A DNA stretch of 64,000 nucleotides from Fusibacter ferrireducens (GCF_015352425.1 NZ_JADKNH010000002.1:295169-359168), one strand, 5' to 3'; positions 1 through 9,644 are shown, counted from the first letter of the stretch. Numbers and translations: made by a program. Notes: a model not told the origin generated them from the letters alone.

Positions 1-405
1 CACATCACACAGGCGCATCACGATGGTATCGAATTTCCCACCAAAATAGCCACAGCATATGCCAATAAAACCACCAATTAAAACAGAAAAAAACGTTGTC
101 AACACGCCTAAAGATAGTGAGCGTCTACTGCCATGTACAATTCTAGCAAACACATCCCGTCCTAACCTATCTGTTCCAAAAAAATGTTGGCTGCTTGGAT
201 TTTGAAGGCGTTCAGCACTGCTTTGATCAATTGCAGCATCATAGGGGATAATCCAATCTGCAAATACCGCCACTAAGACAAAAATCATGAGTATGATCAA
301 CCCCAAAACGGCAGCCTTATTTTTCTTATAAAGAGACCAATTTTCAAAGAATCGTTCTCCCTTACTTTTACTTTTAATATATTCCGTCTTTTCAATTTCT
401 TTCAT
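1..405 (-). CDS. Oligopeptide/dipeptide ABC transporter permease, DppC/OppC type (partial, 3' end outside window)
   Basis: N-terminal 135 codons of an inner-membrane permease that, with the next gene, would form the channel of a peptide importer. The start is the ATG at 403-405 behind a GAGGTGAGG ribosome site. A cytosolic leader rich in Lys is followed by a hydrophobic helix at residues 31-50, then the family signature FGTDRLGRDVFAR at about residues 76-88 and a second helix ending in GYFGGKFD. These are standard for OppC/DppC proteins. The gene lies just downstream of the DppB-type gene, 12 nt apart, so the two are co-transcribed. The ATPases and binding protein are not in this window. Family assignment is firm; the substrate (murein peptides or other dipeptides) is inferred from the adjacent epimerase. 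Confidence 0.9.
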   Translation of the reverse strand, partial: MKEIEKTEYIKSKSKGERFFENWSLYKKNKAAVLGLIILMIFVLVAVFADWIIPYDAAIDQSSAERLQNPSSQHFFGTDRLGRDVFARIVHGSRRSLSLGVLTTFFSVLIGGFIGICCGYFGGKFDTIVMRLCDV

Positions 406-417
406 ATCCCTCACCTC

Positions 418-1347
418 TTATCCTATTGATCTCTCACGAATTCGAGGATCAATGATCGCACATAGAATATCCACAAGAATCATAATCAGACAGAAAGCTA
501 AAGAAAGCAACACCGTAGACGACATTACAACAGGTATATCCTTAGCTCTAATTGCTGTGAGCATATAAGTGCCCATACCCGGTATTGCAAAGACGCTTTC
601 TATGATAACAGTTCCCCCCATAACGGTTCCAGCACTCATGCCCATAACCGTGATCACAGGCAAAATAGCATTTTTCAATGCGTGTTTCCAGTAAATTCGA
701 TTCTTGGAACAACCTTTAGCAGTGGCAGTTCGGATATAATCTTGTCTTATTGCATCGAGCATTGTACTGCGTGTCAGCCTCAATAAGGAAACACTTGTCG
801 CAACGGTTAGAGTTGCCACCGGCATTACAAAATGCTTAAAGGAAGAAGCCCCAAAGGTTGGAAGCCAACCGAGCTTTAACCCAAATACATAGATCAATAT
901 CATGCCCAGAAAAAATCCAGGTATAGATGCAAAGAGAATTGCAGTCACTGAACTGAATGTATCCACCAGAGAGTATTGCCTAACAGCGGCTAATATTCCC
1001 AGCGAAATGCCAATAATAGAGGATAGTACAAAAGCAGATAAACCAATTTTTAAAGTATTTGGAATTCTGCTGACAAGTTCCTCAGTAAATGGCCTTCTCG
1101 TACGATATGAAGTGCCCAGATCACCATGACTCAAATCTATACAGTACTCCCCAAAACGTGTAAAAAAGGGTTTATCATAGCCTAGTTCATGATTCAATTG
1201 ATCCACTTGTTCCTGTTTTGCGTTCATGCCCAATATTTGACGTCCTGGATCTCCTGGTGTAAGATTCATAATACTAAACACGATGAGGATGCCACCAAGC
1301 AAGGTAGGCACAATAAAAAGCAATCGCTTAAAAATGTATTTTAACAC
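418..1347 (-). CDS. Oligopeptide/dipeptide ABC transporter permease, DppB/OppB type
   Basis: Membrane permease of a peptide ABC importer, 309 residues. It starts MLKYIFKRLLFIVPTLLGG, the usual DppB/OppB opening, with the NLTPGDPGR motif near residue 35 and an EAA-like cytoplasmic loop (IRTATAKGCSKNRIYWKHALKN in part) near residue 205. I chose the GTG at 1345-1347, which sits 11 nt behind AAAGGGG. The TTG at 1368 would leave no ribosome site and start 2 nt after the preceding stop. Six or so hydrophobic segments are visible. It is the middle gene between the epimerase (upstream) and DppC (downstream). The function is certain at family level and the exact peptide is unknown. Confidence 0.92.
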   Translation of the reverse strand: MLKYIFKRLLFIVPTLLGGILIVFSIMNLTPGDPGRQILGMNAKQEQVDQLNHELGYDKPFFTRFGEYCIDLSHGDLGTSYRTRRPFTEELVSRIPNTLKIGLSAFVLSSIIGISLGILAAVRQYSLVDTFSSVTAILFASIPGFFLGMILIYVFGLKLGWLPTFGASSFKHFVMPVATLTVATSVSLLRLTRSTMLDAIRQDYIRTATAKGCSKNRIYWKHALKNAILPVITVMGMSAGTVMGGTVIIESVFAIPGMGTYMLTAIRAKDIPVVMSSTVLLSLAFCLIMILVDILCAIIDPRIRERSIG

Positions 1348-1370
1348 TGTTTTTTCAACCCCTTTCAATT

Positions 1371-2447
1371 TTAGAAAGACAATTCAATACCTAACCCTGG
1401 CTTATCCAACAATGTAAATTTGTCCTTTTCTCGTTCAAATCCGCCAGTAATTCCCAACTTTGAATTATCAAAGAACATAAAACTATCACAATCCGCTTCA
1501 GTGATATTTTTGCGCGCTGCAACCAGACTTATGCCAGCAGTGAGAGCAATCTTTGTCTCTAGCATACAGCCAACCATGCACGTTACACCACTGGCTTCAG
1601 CTATATTGTTTATCTTAAGACCCTGAAGAAGGCCGCCGCATTTCATCAATTTGATGTTGAGGATATCCGCACTGCCTGCGCTTACAAATCTTTGAGCATC
1701 TTTAGTGCTATGAATGGACTCATCTACCATCAATTTTATCCCCGATACATTGGATCTTAGAAGAGCAGCGCCGTCGCAATCCCAATATGGCAAACACTGT
1801 TCTACCGCCTCAACACCGTATTTTTTAAACCCTTCTATAGCATACAACGCCTGAGCAACATCGTAACCCTGATTCGCATCAACTCTGAGTCGAATATTTT
1901 GACCTACTTTTTTTCTAATCAATGCCATTGTGCGAATATCTTCATCCGCATTGATGCCAGCCTTGATCTTAAGAATATGGAATCCCTCTTCTTTGACATA
2001 TCGCTCTGCTATTGTACTCATTTCTTCTGGGGTACTTATGCCAATGGTGATATCATTCTGTATTGCTCGCCGACTGCCTCCTAAGAGTTTATACACTGGC
2101 AAACCTACAAATTTGCCCATAATATCATAAACCGCAATATCTATTGCACATTTGGCCGAGCCATTGCCATAAACTACCTTATCCATATAACTGTGAATGG
2201 ATTCAATATCAAAAGGATCTTGCCCTATTAGGCCGGGCTTTAGCAATTCTAGTACTGCGATGACACCATCTGCAGTTTCACCCGTTACAGGTAAAAAAGG
2301 AGCTGCTTCACCATAGCCAACGATACCTTCATCAGTGGCTATTTTTATGATAATATTGTCCACATAGTCAAACGCCGTAAAAGCAATCTTAAATGAATCC
2401 ATTAATTTTATCCGCAATTTCTCAAATGTTACATTTGTTATCTTCAT
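1371..2447 (-). CDS. Enolase-superfamily dipeptide epimerase (L-Ala-D/L-Glu epimerase type)
   Basis: A 358-residue member of the mandelate racemase/muconate lactonizing enzyme group of the enolase superfamily. The catalytic lysine pair is seen as KIKAG (about residue 160) and NIKLMKCGG (about 265). Metal ligands appear in DANQGY, in the Glu of the AVEQCLP segment and in VDES. Near the C-terminus an Asp-x-Asp (DCD) sits where dipeptide epimerases hold the amino group of the dipeptide. That motif, together with two downstream peptide permeases, points to epimerising a dipeptide such as L-Ala-D-Glu from murein. Another acyl-amino acid racemase activity (for example o-succinylbenzoate synthase) is less likely without menaquinone genes nearby. 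First gene of the operon. Confidence 0.85.
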   Translation of the reverse strand: MKITNVTFEKLRIKLMDSFKIAFTAFDYVDNIIIKIATDEGIVGYGEAAPFLPVTGETADGVIAVLELLKPGLIGQDPFDIESIHSYMDKVVYGNGSAKCAIDIAVYDIMGKFVGLPVYKLLGGSRRAIQNDITIGISTPEEMSTIAERYVKEEGFHILKIKAGINADEDIRTMALIRKKVGQNIRLRVDANQGYDVAQALYAIEGFKKYGVEAVEQCLPYWDCDGAALLRSNVSGIKLMVDESIHSTKDAQRFVSAGSADILNIKLMKCGGLLQGLKINNIAEASGVTCMVGCMLETKIALTAGISLVAARKNITEADCDSFMFFDNSKLGITGGFEREKDKFTLLDKPGLGIELSF

Positions 2448-2544
2448 ATGATCTATTTTTGCCCTCCCCCAAGTTATTTCGGATCATTTGGTAAAACGTC
2501 TTTAATGTTGAATTTATTAAACAAATTTATTAAACAAACACAAC

Positions 2545-2565
2545 AATTTAACTATGAGTTAAATT
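2545..2565. promoter_or_regulatory. Palindromic operator O2 of the epimerase/dipeptide operon
   Basis: A perfect 9-bp inverted repeat, AATTTAACT-N3-AGTTAAATT, centred at 2555. It lies just downstream of the -10 box, over the expected transcription start. A second copy is centred exactly 60 bp away at 2615. Such a position fits a repressor site; no regulator gene is adjacent in this window. Confidence 0.7.
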
Positions 2566-2571
2566 ATATTT

Positions 2572-2600
2572 ATAATATACTATGCGCTTTTCATTGTCAA
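2572..2600 (-). promoter_or_regulatory. Sigma-A promoter for the epimerase/dipeptide permease operon
   Basis: On the minus strand TTGACA (2595-2600) is followed after exactly 17 nt by TATTAT (2572-2577). The predicted start is near 2565, about 120 nt upstream of the epimerase ATG. The promoter is bracketed by two copies of TTTAACT-N3-AGTTAAA. The rest of the 2448-2861 gap holds only A/T-rich sequence and the terminator at 2736-2770. Confidence 0.75.
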
Positions 2601-2604
2601 CATC

Positions 2605-2625
2605 GTTTTAACTCACAGTTAAATT
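2605..2625. promoter_or_regulatory. Palindromic operator O1 of the epimerase/dipeptide operon
   Basis: Inverted repeat TTTAACT-N3-AGTTAAA centred at 2615, immediately upstream of the -35 box. It shares its arms with the copy centred at 2555. The two sites, six helical turns apart on either side of the promoter, suggest cooperative or looping repression. Confidence 0.7.
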
Positions 2626-2735
2626 GATTACACCTCTCAAATCCAGTCCATGAGCGTTTTTCTTTCAAAAAACACATATTGCAGAAAAAATCTATATTAT
2701 AGAAGAAAAGACATATGACCTCATAACCTGAAAAA

Positions 2736-2770
2736 AAACATCACCAACTTTTAAAGCGTCGGTGATGTTT
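2736..2770 (-). terminator. Bidirectional intrinsic terminator after the sugar ABC permease genes
   Basis: A perfect 10-bp stem (AAACATCACC/GGTGATGTTT) with a 15-nt loop is flanked by A8 on the left and a T-rich run on the right. On the minus strand it ends the sugar transporter operon about 90 nt after the last stop codon. Confidence 0.85.
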
Positions 2771-2861
2771 CTTTTTTTTATTTTTGCATATGATTCTTTT
2801 TCATATGAATTATTAATCTTTTGAATAGCCTCTAATAAGCTTGTATTATAGACTTTCTGAG

Positions 2862-3710
2862 TTATCCTTTTACACTGCCGAGTGCTACCCCTTCTACAAT
2901 GTATTTAGACAATAAGAAGTAAACAATAAATATAGGTAAAACCGTCAGTGCCAATCCAAGATAAACAGCACCATACTCAGTTTTATAGATATCTCCTCTT
3001 AAAAGACTTACCATAATAGGCATGGTATATTTTTCACTCTTAGTCAATAAAATCAGAGGTAAAAATAGATTGTTCCAGCTTGAAACAAATGTGAAAATAG
3101 CTTGTGTAGCCATTGCCGGTTTCATAATTGGCAAAACGATTTTATTAAAAGTATAGAATTCACCCGCTCCATCAATGCGTGCAGCTTCCACCAATTCCAG
3201 TGGCAACGATGCCAACATAAACTGTCTCATAAAGAAAACAGCTGCTGGTGTTGCTATTGTCGGCAAGATTAATGCAAGGAAATTATTCGTCAAACCAATT
3301 TTATACATGAACTGATAAAAACCGATACTTGAAACTTGCGCTGGGATCATCATAACTGCCATGATAAAAGTAAAGAATGAACCTCTTAGTTTCCAATTGT
3401 ATGCTACCAATGCATACGCTGTTAATGCTGAAAAATAAATTGTAAATATTGTCGATGAAGTGGAAATAATAGTCGAATTTATTAGACCCCTTAAAGGATC
3501 AAAAGTTTTTCCAAGTAAAATTTGAACATTGCTCCATAAAAATTTGGAAGGTATAAATGAAAGTGCATCTTGTTGTATTTGAAAAGTACTTCTTGTGGCA
3601 TTGACAATCATAATCCAAAAAGGCAATATACTCAAGACAACTAATATGCCGCATACTGTATAAGCAATAATCTTAAAAAGAATAGATTCACGTTTCTTGT
3701 TCTTTTTCAT
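2862..3710 (-). CDS. Carbohydrate ABC transporter permease, MalG family
   Basis: A 282-residue inner-membrane permease with six hydrophobic segments and the EAA loop EAARIDGAGEFYTFNKIVLP near residue 175, which contacts the ATPase. Length and layout are normal for the MalG (CUT1) family. Its ATG overlaps the stop of the MalF-type gene as TAATG, so the two are translationally coupled. No ATPase gene is in the operon, as is common in Firmicutes, where one shared MsmK-like ATPase serves many CUT1 importers. The substrate is an oligosaccharide by context (GH3 enzyme in the same operon). Confidence 0.93.
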   Translation of the reverse strand: MKKNKKRESILFKIIAYTVCGILVVLSILPFWIMIVNATRSTFQIQQDALSFIPSKFLWSNVQILLGKTFDPLRGLINSTIISTSSTIFTIYFSALTAYALVAYNWKLRGSFFTFIMAVMMIPAQVSSIGFYQFMYKIGLTNNFLALILPTIATPAAVFFMRQFMLASLPLELVEAARIDGAGEFYTFNKIVLPIMKPAMATQAIFTFVSSWNNLFLPLILLTKSEKYTMPIMVSLLRGDIYKTEYGAVYLGLALTVLPIFIVYFLLSKYIVEGVALGSVKG

Positions 3711-4681
3711 TATCCTCTTGCCTCCTGACTCTTTTTATATTCTTTTCTCATTTTTCTATTTAATTTACGTCTTTCTATTTCATCTTTATCTCGGAGTAAA
3801 TAGAATAAAATGGCTGAGAAAAAGGCTATGATTAAGAACATAATCATACTTGCTGCAGCGGCCCGATTGTAGAGATAACTGCCACTAAATGCTTGGTTAT
3901 AGATGAATACGCTTGTTGTTAAAGTCGCATTATCTGGTCCACCTTGCATGAACATTTTCGGAATATCGTACATGTTCAAACCACCGATTAAACTAGTAAT
4001 CAATACATAGAGTAAGATCGTCTTTAAATTTGGAAGTGTAATATATAAAAAAGCTTGCAATCCTGTAGTACCATCGATTTCTGCAGCTTCGTAGATATCT
4101 GGGCTAATTCCTAAAACACCTGAAACGAGAATAATCATCGTATAACCATACCACATCCAAAATTGAATAAAGGAAACAATCGCCCTAGATGTGGATTTAC
4201 TGATGAGAAAATAAACAGGTTCATCAACGATACCAAGCTTTAACAGTAAACTATTTACTGGACCCACTGGATATCCGAATAGCGAATAGAATAAAATAGC
4301 GATACTTGCCGCTGTAATGATGTTAGGCAAATAAAAAATAACTTTAAATAGTCCCTTTCCTCTTAATTTATTACGTCTTGATGTGAACCATGCGGTTAAA
4401 ACCAATGCCAATAATATCTGAGGAATGAAGTTCGCAGTCCAAATAACAAAAGTATTGTATAGAGACTGTCTGAAAGAGCCATTATTCAAGATCAGTGTAA
4501 AGTTATGAAAGGGATTATCGAGAATATGCCACGTCTTTGCGCCAAGACCCTTAAAATCCGTAAAACCTAATAATGCTGTATAAAGAATAGGATATAATGA
4601 AAAGATGAGAAATACTGCTGCAAATGGAATACTAAAAATATATCCGTATTTTGCATAGCTGACGCTTTTTTTGCGTTTCAA
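3710..4681 (-). CDS. Carbohydrate ABC transporter permease, MalF family
   Basis: A 323-residue permease with an N-terminal helix after a basic start and the EAA loop EAAEIDGTTGLQAFLYITLP near residue 200. It ends in a highly charged cytosolic tail. Translation starts at a TTG (4679-4681), 7 nt behind AAGGAGGTGA, a near-perfect ribosome site. It forms the importer core with the MalG-type gene, which overlaps it by one base. It follows the binding protein by 79 nt. Family call is firm. Confidence 0.93.
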   Translation of the reverse strand: MKRKKSVSYAKYGYIFSIPFAAVFLIFSLYPILYTALLGFTDFKGLGAKTWHILDNPFHNFTLILNNGSFRQSLYNTFVIWTANFIPQILLALVLTAWFTSRRNKLRGKGLFKVIFYLPNIITAASIAILFYSLFGYPVGPVNSLLLKLGIVDEPVYFLISKSTSRAIVSFIQFWMWYGYTMIILVSGVLGISPDIYEAAEIDGTTGLQAFLYITLPNLKTILLYVLITSLIGGLNMYDIPKMFMQGGPDNATLTTSVFIYNQAFSGSYLYNRAAAASMIMFLIIAFFSAILFYLLRDKDEIERRKLNRKMRKEYKKSQEARG

Positions 4682-4760
4682 TGACAGGTCACCTCCTTAA
4701 AATAATTGGGATAGGTACACCCTATAGGATGTAACCCCTATCCCAACTTGTTCATTTCTA

Positions 4761-6158
4761 TTAGTCTACTATGATATCAAGATTATCGCTAATCATTTGT
4801 TTAAGATCTTTAATCGCGTCTTCTCTAGATTTTTCGCCAGCAGTATACGCTCTAACTTGATCTCTCCAATACATATTGATTGTTTCATCATATTGAGTCA
4901 AGTTTTTACCATTTGCAAATTGATTTGCTGGGATAAATACCTTAAACATATCTTGGCCACCTAAGAATTCAAGTGCGCCATCTGATTTAGCCATAACTGT
5001 ACCAGAAGCAACCGTATCTTTTGTACCGCCTGGACCATTTAGTGTGCCATTAGCCCACATATATTGAAGGCCTTCTTCTGTTGTATCCAATGTAATCCAA
5101 TTGATAATTTGACCAACTGCATCTTTATTTTCTGATGAAGCAGATCCAAGAACCCAAGTACCGCCCCAGAAGAAACCTACTGGAGGATCACACACTGCCC
5201 AATCACCAAAAGTATCGCCGCTATTTCCTGCAAGAACATAGTTGATCAACCATGCTGGACCGAAGAAACCAAAGATTTTCTTTTCGCCTGCATCTTTCAT
5301 ATCAGCATACCAAGCATCTTGCCAGTCTTGTGTATCGTTATGGTAGCCTTTGTCTTTAAGTTCTTTAGATAGGTCTAAGAATGCCTCACGCTTTGGATCC
5401 ATAACGAATTTACCATCTTCTACCCAGCCCTTTTCTGAACTGTTTTCAATTGCATGCCATATATCGCCATCACCTGAAACGATACCATAGCCTTTTGCTT
5501 TTAAGTCTGCTGCTGCAGCATAAAATTTATCCCAGCCTGGTCCAATAATTTTTGCAATTTCGTCTGGATCATCTGTTCCCCAAACATCTTTTGCAATTGA
5601 ACGACGATAGATATAAGCGCCACCAGTTGCTTGGTAACCTAATCCTACTAAATCACCATTTCCATTAGTTCCAATATCCACAGTGTATTGTGCGATATCA
5701 GCTTCTTTAAGCGCTTTGTCAACGTCAATTCCTAAATCTTTATAAGGTGCAGCGAATTGTGCAGCATCACCTTTTGCATATTTGAGCACAAACGCAGCCT
5801 CTGCTGCATAGATATCTGGTGCATCTTTGCCGCCTGATGCAAGCGCTTGGTCAAGTGCCGGTTGATATGCACCTTCAGTTGTTGCAATAATTGTCGAATT
5901 GATTTCGTATTTTGCTGCAAAATCTGGATGCATTTCCATGTACTTGTCAATCATTTTTGGCACTTCATCTGTAAATGACCAGACATTTAATACAACCTTT
6001 TCCGTAGATGCTGGTTCTGACGCTGGCTCATTTGCCTCTGGTGCCGGTGTACTTGTCTCACTGTTGTTTGGTTCACTAGTCGGTTGATCGTTAGAGCCAC
6101 AAGCTACTAAACTGAACATCATCATAACAATCAACAATAAACTTAATGCTCTTTTCAT
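4761..6158 (-). CDS. Extracellular sugar-binding lipoprotein of a CUT1 ABC importer
   Basis: A 465-residue family-1 solute-binding protein. I start at the ATG at 6156-6158, 5 nt behind AAGGGGGA, because it gives a clean lipoprotein signal: MKRAL, a hydrophobic core and the lipobox LVAC with Cys20. A Glu/Ser/Pro-rich linker (about residues 22-52) follows, as expected for a protein tethered to the outside of a single membrane. The mature part begins VVLNVWSFTDEVPKM, typical of this family. It delivers an oligosaccharide to the two permeases downstream. The 249-nt gap upstream holds no gene and only a weak promoter-like sequence. Confidence 0.92.
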   Translation of the reverse strand: MKRALSLLLIVMMMFSLVACGSNDQPTSEPNNSETSTPAPEANEPASEPASTEKVVLNVWSFTDEVPKMIDKYMEMHPDFAAKYEINSTIIATTEGAYQPALDQALASGGKDAPDIYAAEAAFVLKYAKGDAAQFAAPYKDLGIDVDKALKEADIAQYTVDIGTNGNGDLVGLGYQATGGAYIYRRSIAKDVWGTDDPDEIAKIIGPGWDKFYAAAADLKAKGYGIVSGDGDIWHAIENSSEKGWVEDGKFVMDPKREAFLDLSKELKDKGYHNDTQDWQDAWYADMKDAGEKKIFGFFGPAWLINYVLAGNSGDTFGDWAVCDPPVGFFWGGTWVLGSASSENKDAVGQIINWITLDTTEEGLQYMWANGTLNGPGGTKDTVASGTVMAKSDGALEFLGGQDMFKVFIPANQFANGKNLTQYDETINMYWRDQVRAYTAGEKSREDAIKDLKQMISDNLDIIVD

Positions 6159-6407
6159 AAGGTCCCCCTTGTCATTTGAGATAAATTTTTTATGTAAATC
6201 TGAATCTTTGAGAAATGAAGCCTGCACAAATGATCTTAGCGACTCTTACTTTCGATGAATCCTTTAGATAAAAATCACTAAAATCAACTCTGCCACTCTA
6301 TTTCTTAAAACTCAGAAATCCACACGCCTTTAATTGTTGAAACTAAACTCTACTAAGCTGACACACTACCTATAATCTATATTGCTCGTCCTGTACAACG
6401 CCACTTC

Positions 6408-8498
6408 TTACAATTCAATTTGGCAAGCTGAGCACTTTCTACCTGTTAGTTTTTCGCTCAGATCATCAGGCTGATTGACGCCAACATAAAGTGTAAACAG
6501 ATTGCCATCAACAAAACTTACACCTGCATCATTGACAACTTCAAAAGCTTTTTCAGAAATTTGAATTTCTAATTCCAAAACTTCATCTTGCTTTATATGA
6601 ATCCGTTTGAACCCACATAACTTGTGATTTCTCACCTCATGTTCGGAATTTTCACACCTGATGTAAAGCTGTACCACTTCATCCGTGTCATAGTTGCCTT
6701 GATTTACAACAGTGAATGAAGCTGTTTTAGAATCCAAATCAAATTTCAAATCCTTACAAATTACATCCGAATATGTCAATCCATAGCCAAACGGATAAAG
6801 GACATTGTTCTCTACATATCTATAAGTCCTATTTTTCATGCTGTAATCTTCAAAATCTGGTAAAAGTTCAGTGCTTTCATAAAAAGTAACTGGCAGCTTT
6901 CCAGATGGTGAAACTGTGCCGAAGAGTATATCTGCCAATGCTTTACCACCCATTTGTCCAGGATACCACGTCTGAATGATAGCATCTGCTTGATCACCCA
7001 ACACATTCATTGCACTTCCAGACGCATTGACGATAACCGTCGGTTTATTTAAAGCCAAAATTTGCTCTACCAGTTTTCTCTGACTCTTAGGCAAATATAA
7101 ATTCACCTTGTCGCCAGCGGCAAAGGCATTGCCTGTATCGCCCTCTTCACCTTCTATTGTGGCATCCAGCCCTACGCATAAAATCACCACATCCGAATGC
7201 TGAGCTGCCGTCACTGCTTCAGAATAGCCATCACCTGGTTGAGCAAGCGGTTGCAATAAAGCGCTGAACAAGTGACTGCCCTCTGAATAATATATTCTAC
7301 CTTTAAAAGTGTTTCTGATACCGTCTAAGAAAGTCCAATACTCATCTGCAGTACCATAGTAATTGCCTCGCAGCGCTTCAATACTCGAAGCGTTTGGACC
7401 AATAACAGCAATTTTGTCAATTTTATTTTGATCCAACGGCAAAAGGCCGTTGTTTTTAAGTAAAACCATAGATTTCTGAGCACATTCTAATGAGTATGCC
7501 TTATGTGCCTCAGAACTTACTTGTTCATATCCAATGTCATCAAATGCACAAGTTTCGTCCAGCATGCCTAATCTGATCCTTGTTCGCATCAATCGTTCAG
7601 CAGAAGCTGTGACAACCTCTTCGGATACCAAACCTGCTTCAAGTGCCTCAAGCAAGTGTTGATAAGTGTTTCCGCAGTTTAAGTCACAGCCCATATTTAA
7701 GGCTAATGCTGCGGACTCCGCTGGTGTACTTGTAATTTTATGATGTGTATGAAAATCCCTTATAGCCCAACAATCTGATATGAAGTGACCATCAAATCCC
7801 CAAGCCTTTAATTTGTCCATCAGATAATCACTGGCACATGCGGGTTCATGATTCAAACGATTGTAAGCACCCATAACGCTCTCAACTTGAGCTTCTTTTA
7901 CAAGTGCTTCAAACGCGGGAAGATAAGTCTCATTTAAATCCTTATCATTGATCTCCGCATCAAACTGATGTCTCACATTTTCAGGGCCACTATGACCTGC
8001 ATAATGTTTTGCACATGCTGCCACTTTGAGAACAGGTTGATCCCCTTGCAGTCCCTTTGCAAATCGAACCCCTAATCTTGAAGTCAAATACGGACATTCG
8101 CCATAGGTTTCTTGACCTCGTCCCCATCGGGGATCTCTAAATATATTGATATTGGGTGACCACATGGTCAAACCCTTGTAAATGCCACAATCGCCCTGTT
8201 TCTTACTCGCGTTGTATTTAGCACGCGCTTCTGTTGCACAGATATCTCCCACATTGCCAATGAGGTTTTCATCAAAAGTTGCAGCAAGTCCAATGGCTTG
8301 TGGAAACATGGTTGCTGTTCCAGCACGTGCTACACCATGAAGTGACTCATTCCACCAGTTATAAGCTGGCAATCCCAATCGCTCAATCTCAAAAGCGTCA
8401 TATCTGAGTTGACTTACCTTCTCTTCAAGCGTCATTTTAGAAACAATATCTTCTGCACGTTCTTGTGGTGTTAACTTGGTATTTTGATATTTCTCCAT
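6408..8498 (-). CDS. Glycoside hydrolase family 3, beta-xylosidase/beta-glucosidase type, cytoplasmic
   Basis: A 696-residue GH3 enzyme that removes sugars from the non-reducing end of imported oligosaccharides. Chosen start is the ATG at 8496-8498 (MEKYQNTKLTPQERAEDIV) behind GGGAGA; the longer frame runs into the LacI gene. The N-terminal barrel has YNWWNESLHGVARAG and the nucleophile in ISDCWAI (Asp242). KHY at about 164 is the usual substrate-binding Lys-His pair. The alpha/beta domain and a C-terminal fibronectin-III-like domain (last about 100 residues) complete the family layout. WWNESLHG is common in bacterial beta-xylosidases, so xylo-oligosaccharides are my best guess; glucosides are possible. 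There is no signal peptide. Confidence 0.9.
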   Translation of the reverse strand: MEKYQNTKLTPQERAEDIVSKMTLEEKVSQLRYDAFEIERLGLPAYNWWNESLHGVARAGTATMFPQAIGLAATFDENLIGNVGDICATEARAKYNASKKQGDCGIYKGLTMWSPNINIFRDPRWGRGQETYGECPYLTSRLGVRFAKGLQGDQPVLKVAACAKHYAGHSGPENVRHQFDAEINDKDLNETYLPAFEALVKEAQVESVMGAYNRLNHEPACASDYLMDKLKAWGFDGHFISDCWAIRDFHTHHKITSTPAESAALALNMGCDLNCGNTYQHLLEALEAGLVSEEVVTASAERLMRTRIRLGMLDETCAFDDIGYEQVSSEAHKAYSLECAQKSMVLLKNNGLLPLDQNKIDKIAVIGPNASSIEALRGNYYGTADEYWTFLDGIRNTFKGRIYYSEGSHLFSALLQPLAQPGDGYSEAVTAAQHSDVVILCVGLDATIEGEEGDTGNAFAAGDKVNLYLPKSQRKLVEQILALNKPTVIVNASGSAMNVLGDQADAIIQTWYPGQMGGKALADILFGTVSPSGKLPVTFYESTELLPDFEDYSMKNRTYRYVENNVLYPFGYGLTYSDVICKDLKFDLDSKTASFTVVNQGNYDTDEVVQLYIRCENSEHEVRNHKLCGFKRIHIKQDEVLELEIQISEKAFEVVNDAGVSFVDGNLFTLYVGVNQPDDLSEKLTGRKCSACQIEL

Positions 8499-8565
8499 CA
8501 CTATATCTTTCTCCCTTAAAATTATGGACTTATTGAAATATTGCTGATTATTACTCTGTTCGTCT

Positions 8566-9567
8566 CTATTTATCCAACTTTCGACAGGTGCCCCCTGCCA
8601 CAAGTTCAATGCCAACAGTCGTTTCTGTCTTCGTAATCTTTTTGGTTTCAATCATTTTGATACATTTAAGAGCTGCACCTCTGCCAAGACCTCTCATATC
8701 TTGTTTAACTGTGGTCAATCTTGGATGAAGCATCTCACCGAGTTCAATCCCATCAAACCCTGCCACCGAAATATCTTCTGGCACTCTTATATGTGCTTCT
8801 CTCAATGTTTTTATGCCCCATAATGCACCATAATCATCTGGATATATAATTGCAGTGGGCAAATCACCCGACTCAATAAGTGCTTTAGTAACTGCTATCG
8901 TCGTCTTTCGATCATAATATTTCGAATTAATAATGCGTTCACGTAAATTTTCTTTTCGAATAGCGTCTCTATAACCATTGATGCGTTCATATGTTACTGC
9001 CGTAAGATGCCCATTCATATAGACAATATCTTTATGTCCTAGCTGAATTAAAAATTGTGTTAGTATGTTCAATCCTTTATAGTTTTCAGAGACCATACTG
9101 CTTACATTAGGTGATGAATAATCAATTGCAACCACAGGAATTTCGCTCTTCATGAGTTCTTGAACTTCCTCTGATTCAAAATCAATACAAGCTATAATCA
9201 CACCATCTGTTTTCTTCATTCGGCAATGTTCCAAGTAAGTTCGCTTTTTATCACCCCATATTCTGGAGATGAAGGTCAAGTCATAACCACTCTTCTCAGC
9301 CTGTTCTTTGACAGCTTCCAAAATTTGAGCAAAGAAATAATGCGTTAAACCGCCCTTGCTTTCATCTTGAAATAAAACCCCTATTGTCCATGTTTTTTTT
9401 GTACTCAGTGCACGTGCTTGTGTGTTCGGAATGAAGCCCATTTCATTCGCCGTTTTCAAAATGCGTTGTTTCGTCATAATATTGATATCTGCGTAATCAT
9501 TAAAAGCCTTTGAAACAGTAGCACTGGAACATCCACACGCCTTTGCAATATCGTAAATAGTAACCAT
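8566..9567 (-). CDS. LacI family transcriptional regulator of the oligosaccharide operon
   Basis: A 333-residue repressor. Residues 1-50 form the helix-turn-helix and hinge (VTIYDIAKACGCSSATVSKA, then ARALSTKKT). The rest is a periplasmic-binding-protein-like sugar sensor. I start at the ATG at 9565-9567, behind GGGAG; the upstream in-frame ATG is part of that ribosome site. It is the first gene of its own target operon, 67 nt ahead of the GH3 gene. Two operators of the LacI type lie between it and the promoter, so it probably represses itself and the operon until an oligosaccharide binds. Confidence 0.92.
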   Translation of the reverse strand: MVTIYDIAKACGCSSATVSKAFNDYADINIMTKQRILKTANEMGFIPNTQARALSTKKTWTIGVLFQDESKGGLTHYFFAQILEAVKEQAEKSGYDLTFISRIWGDKKRTYLEHCRMKKTDGVIIACIDFESEEVQELMKSEIPVVAIDYSSPNVSSMVSENYKGLNILTQFLIQLGHKDIVYMNGHLTAVTYERINGYRDAIRKENLRERIINSKYYDRKTTIAVTKALIESGDLPTAIIYPDDYGALWGIKTLREAHIRVPEDISVAGFDGIELGEMLHPRLTTVKQDMRGLGRGAALKCIKMIETKKITKTETTVGIELVAGGTCRKLDK

Positions 9568-9644
9568 AGTTAATTCTCCCAACCCTAATTTTTTTTGAAT
9601 TTTACCATAATTACAGAGAAAAAGGATACCCTATTCAAACATCT

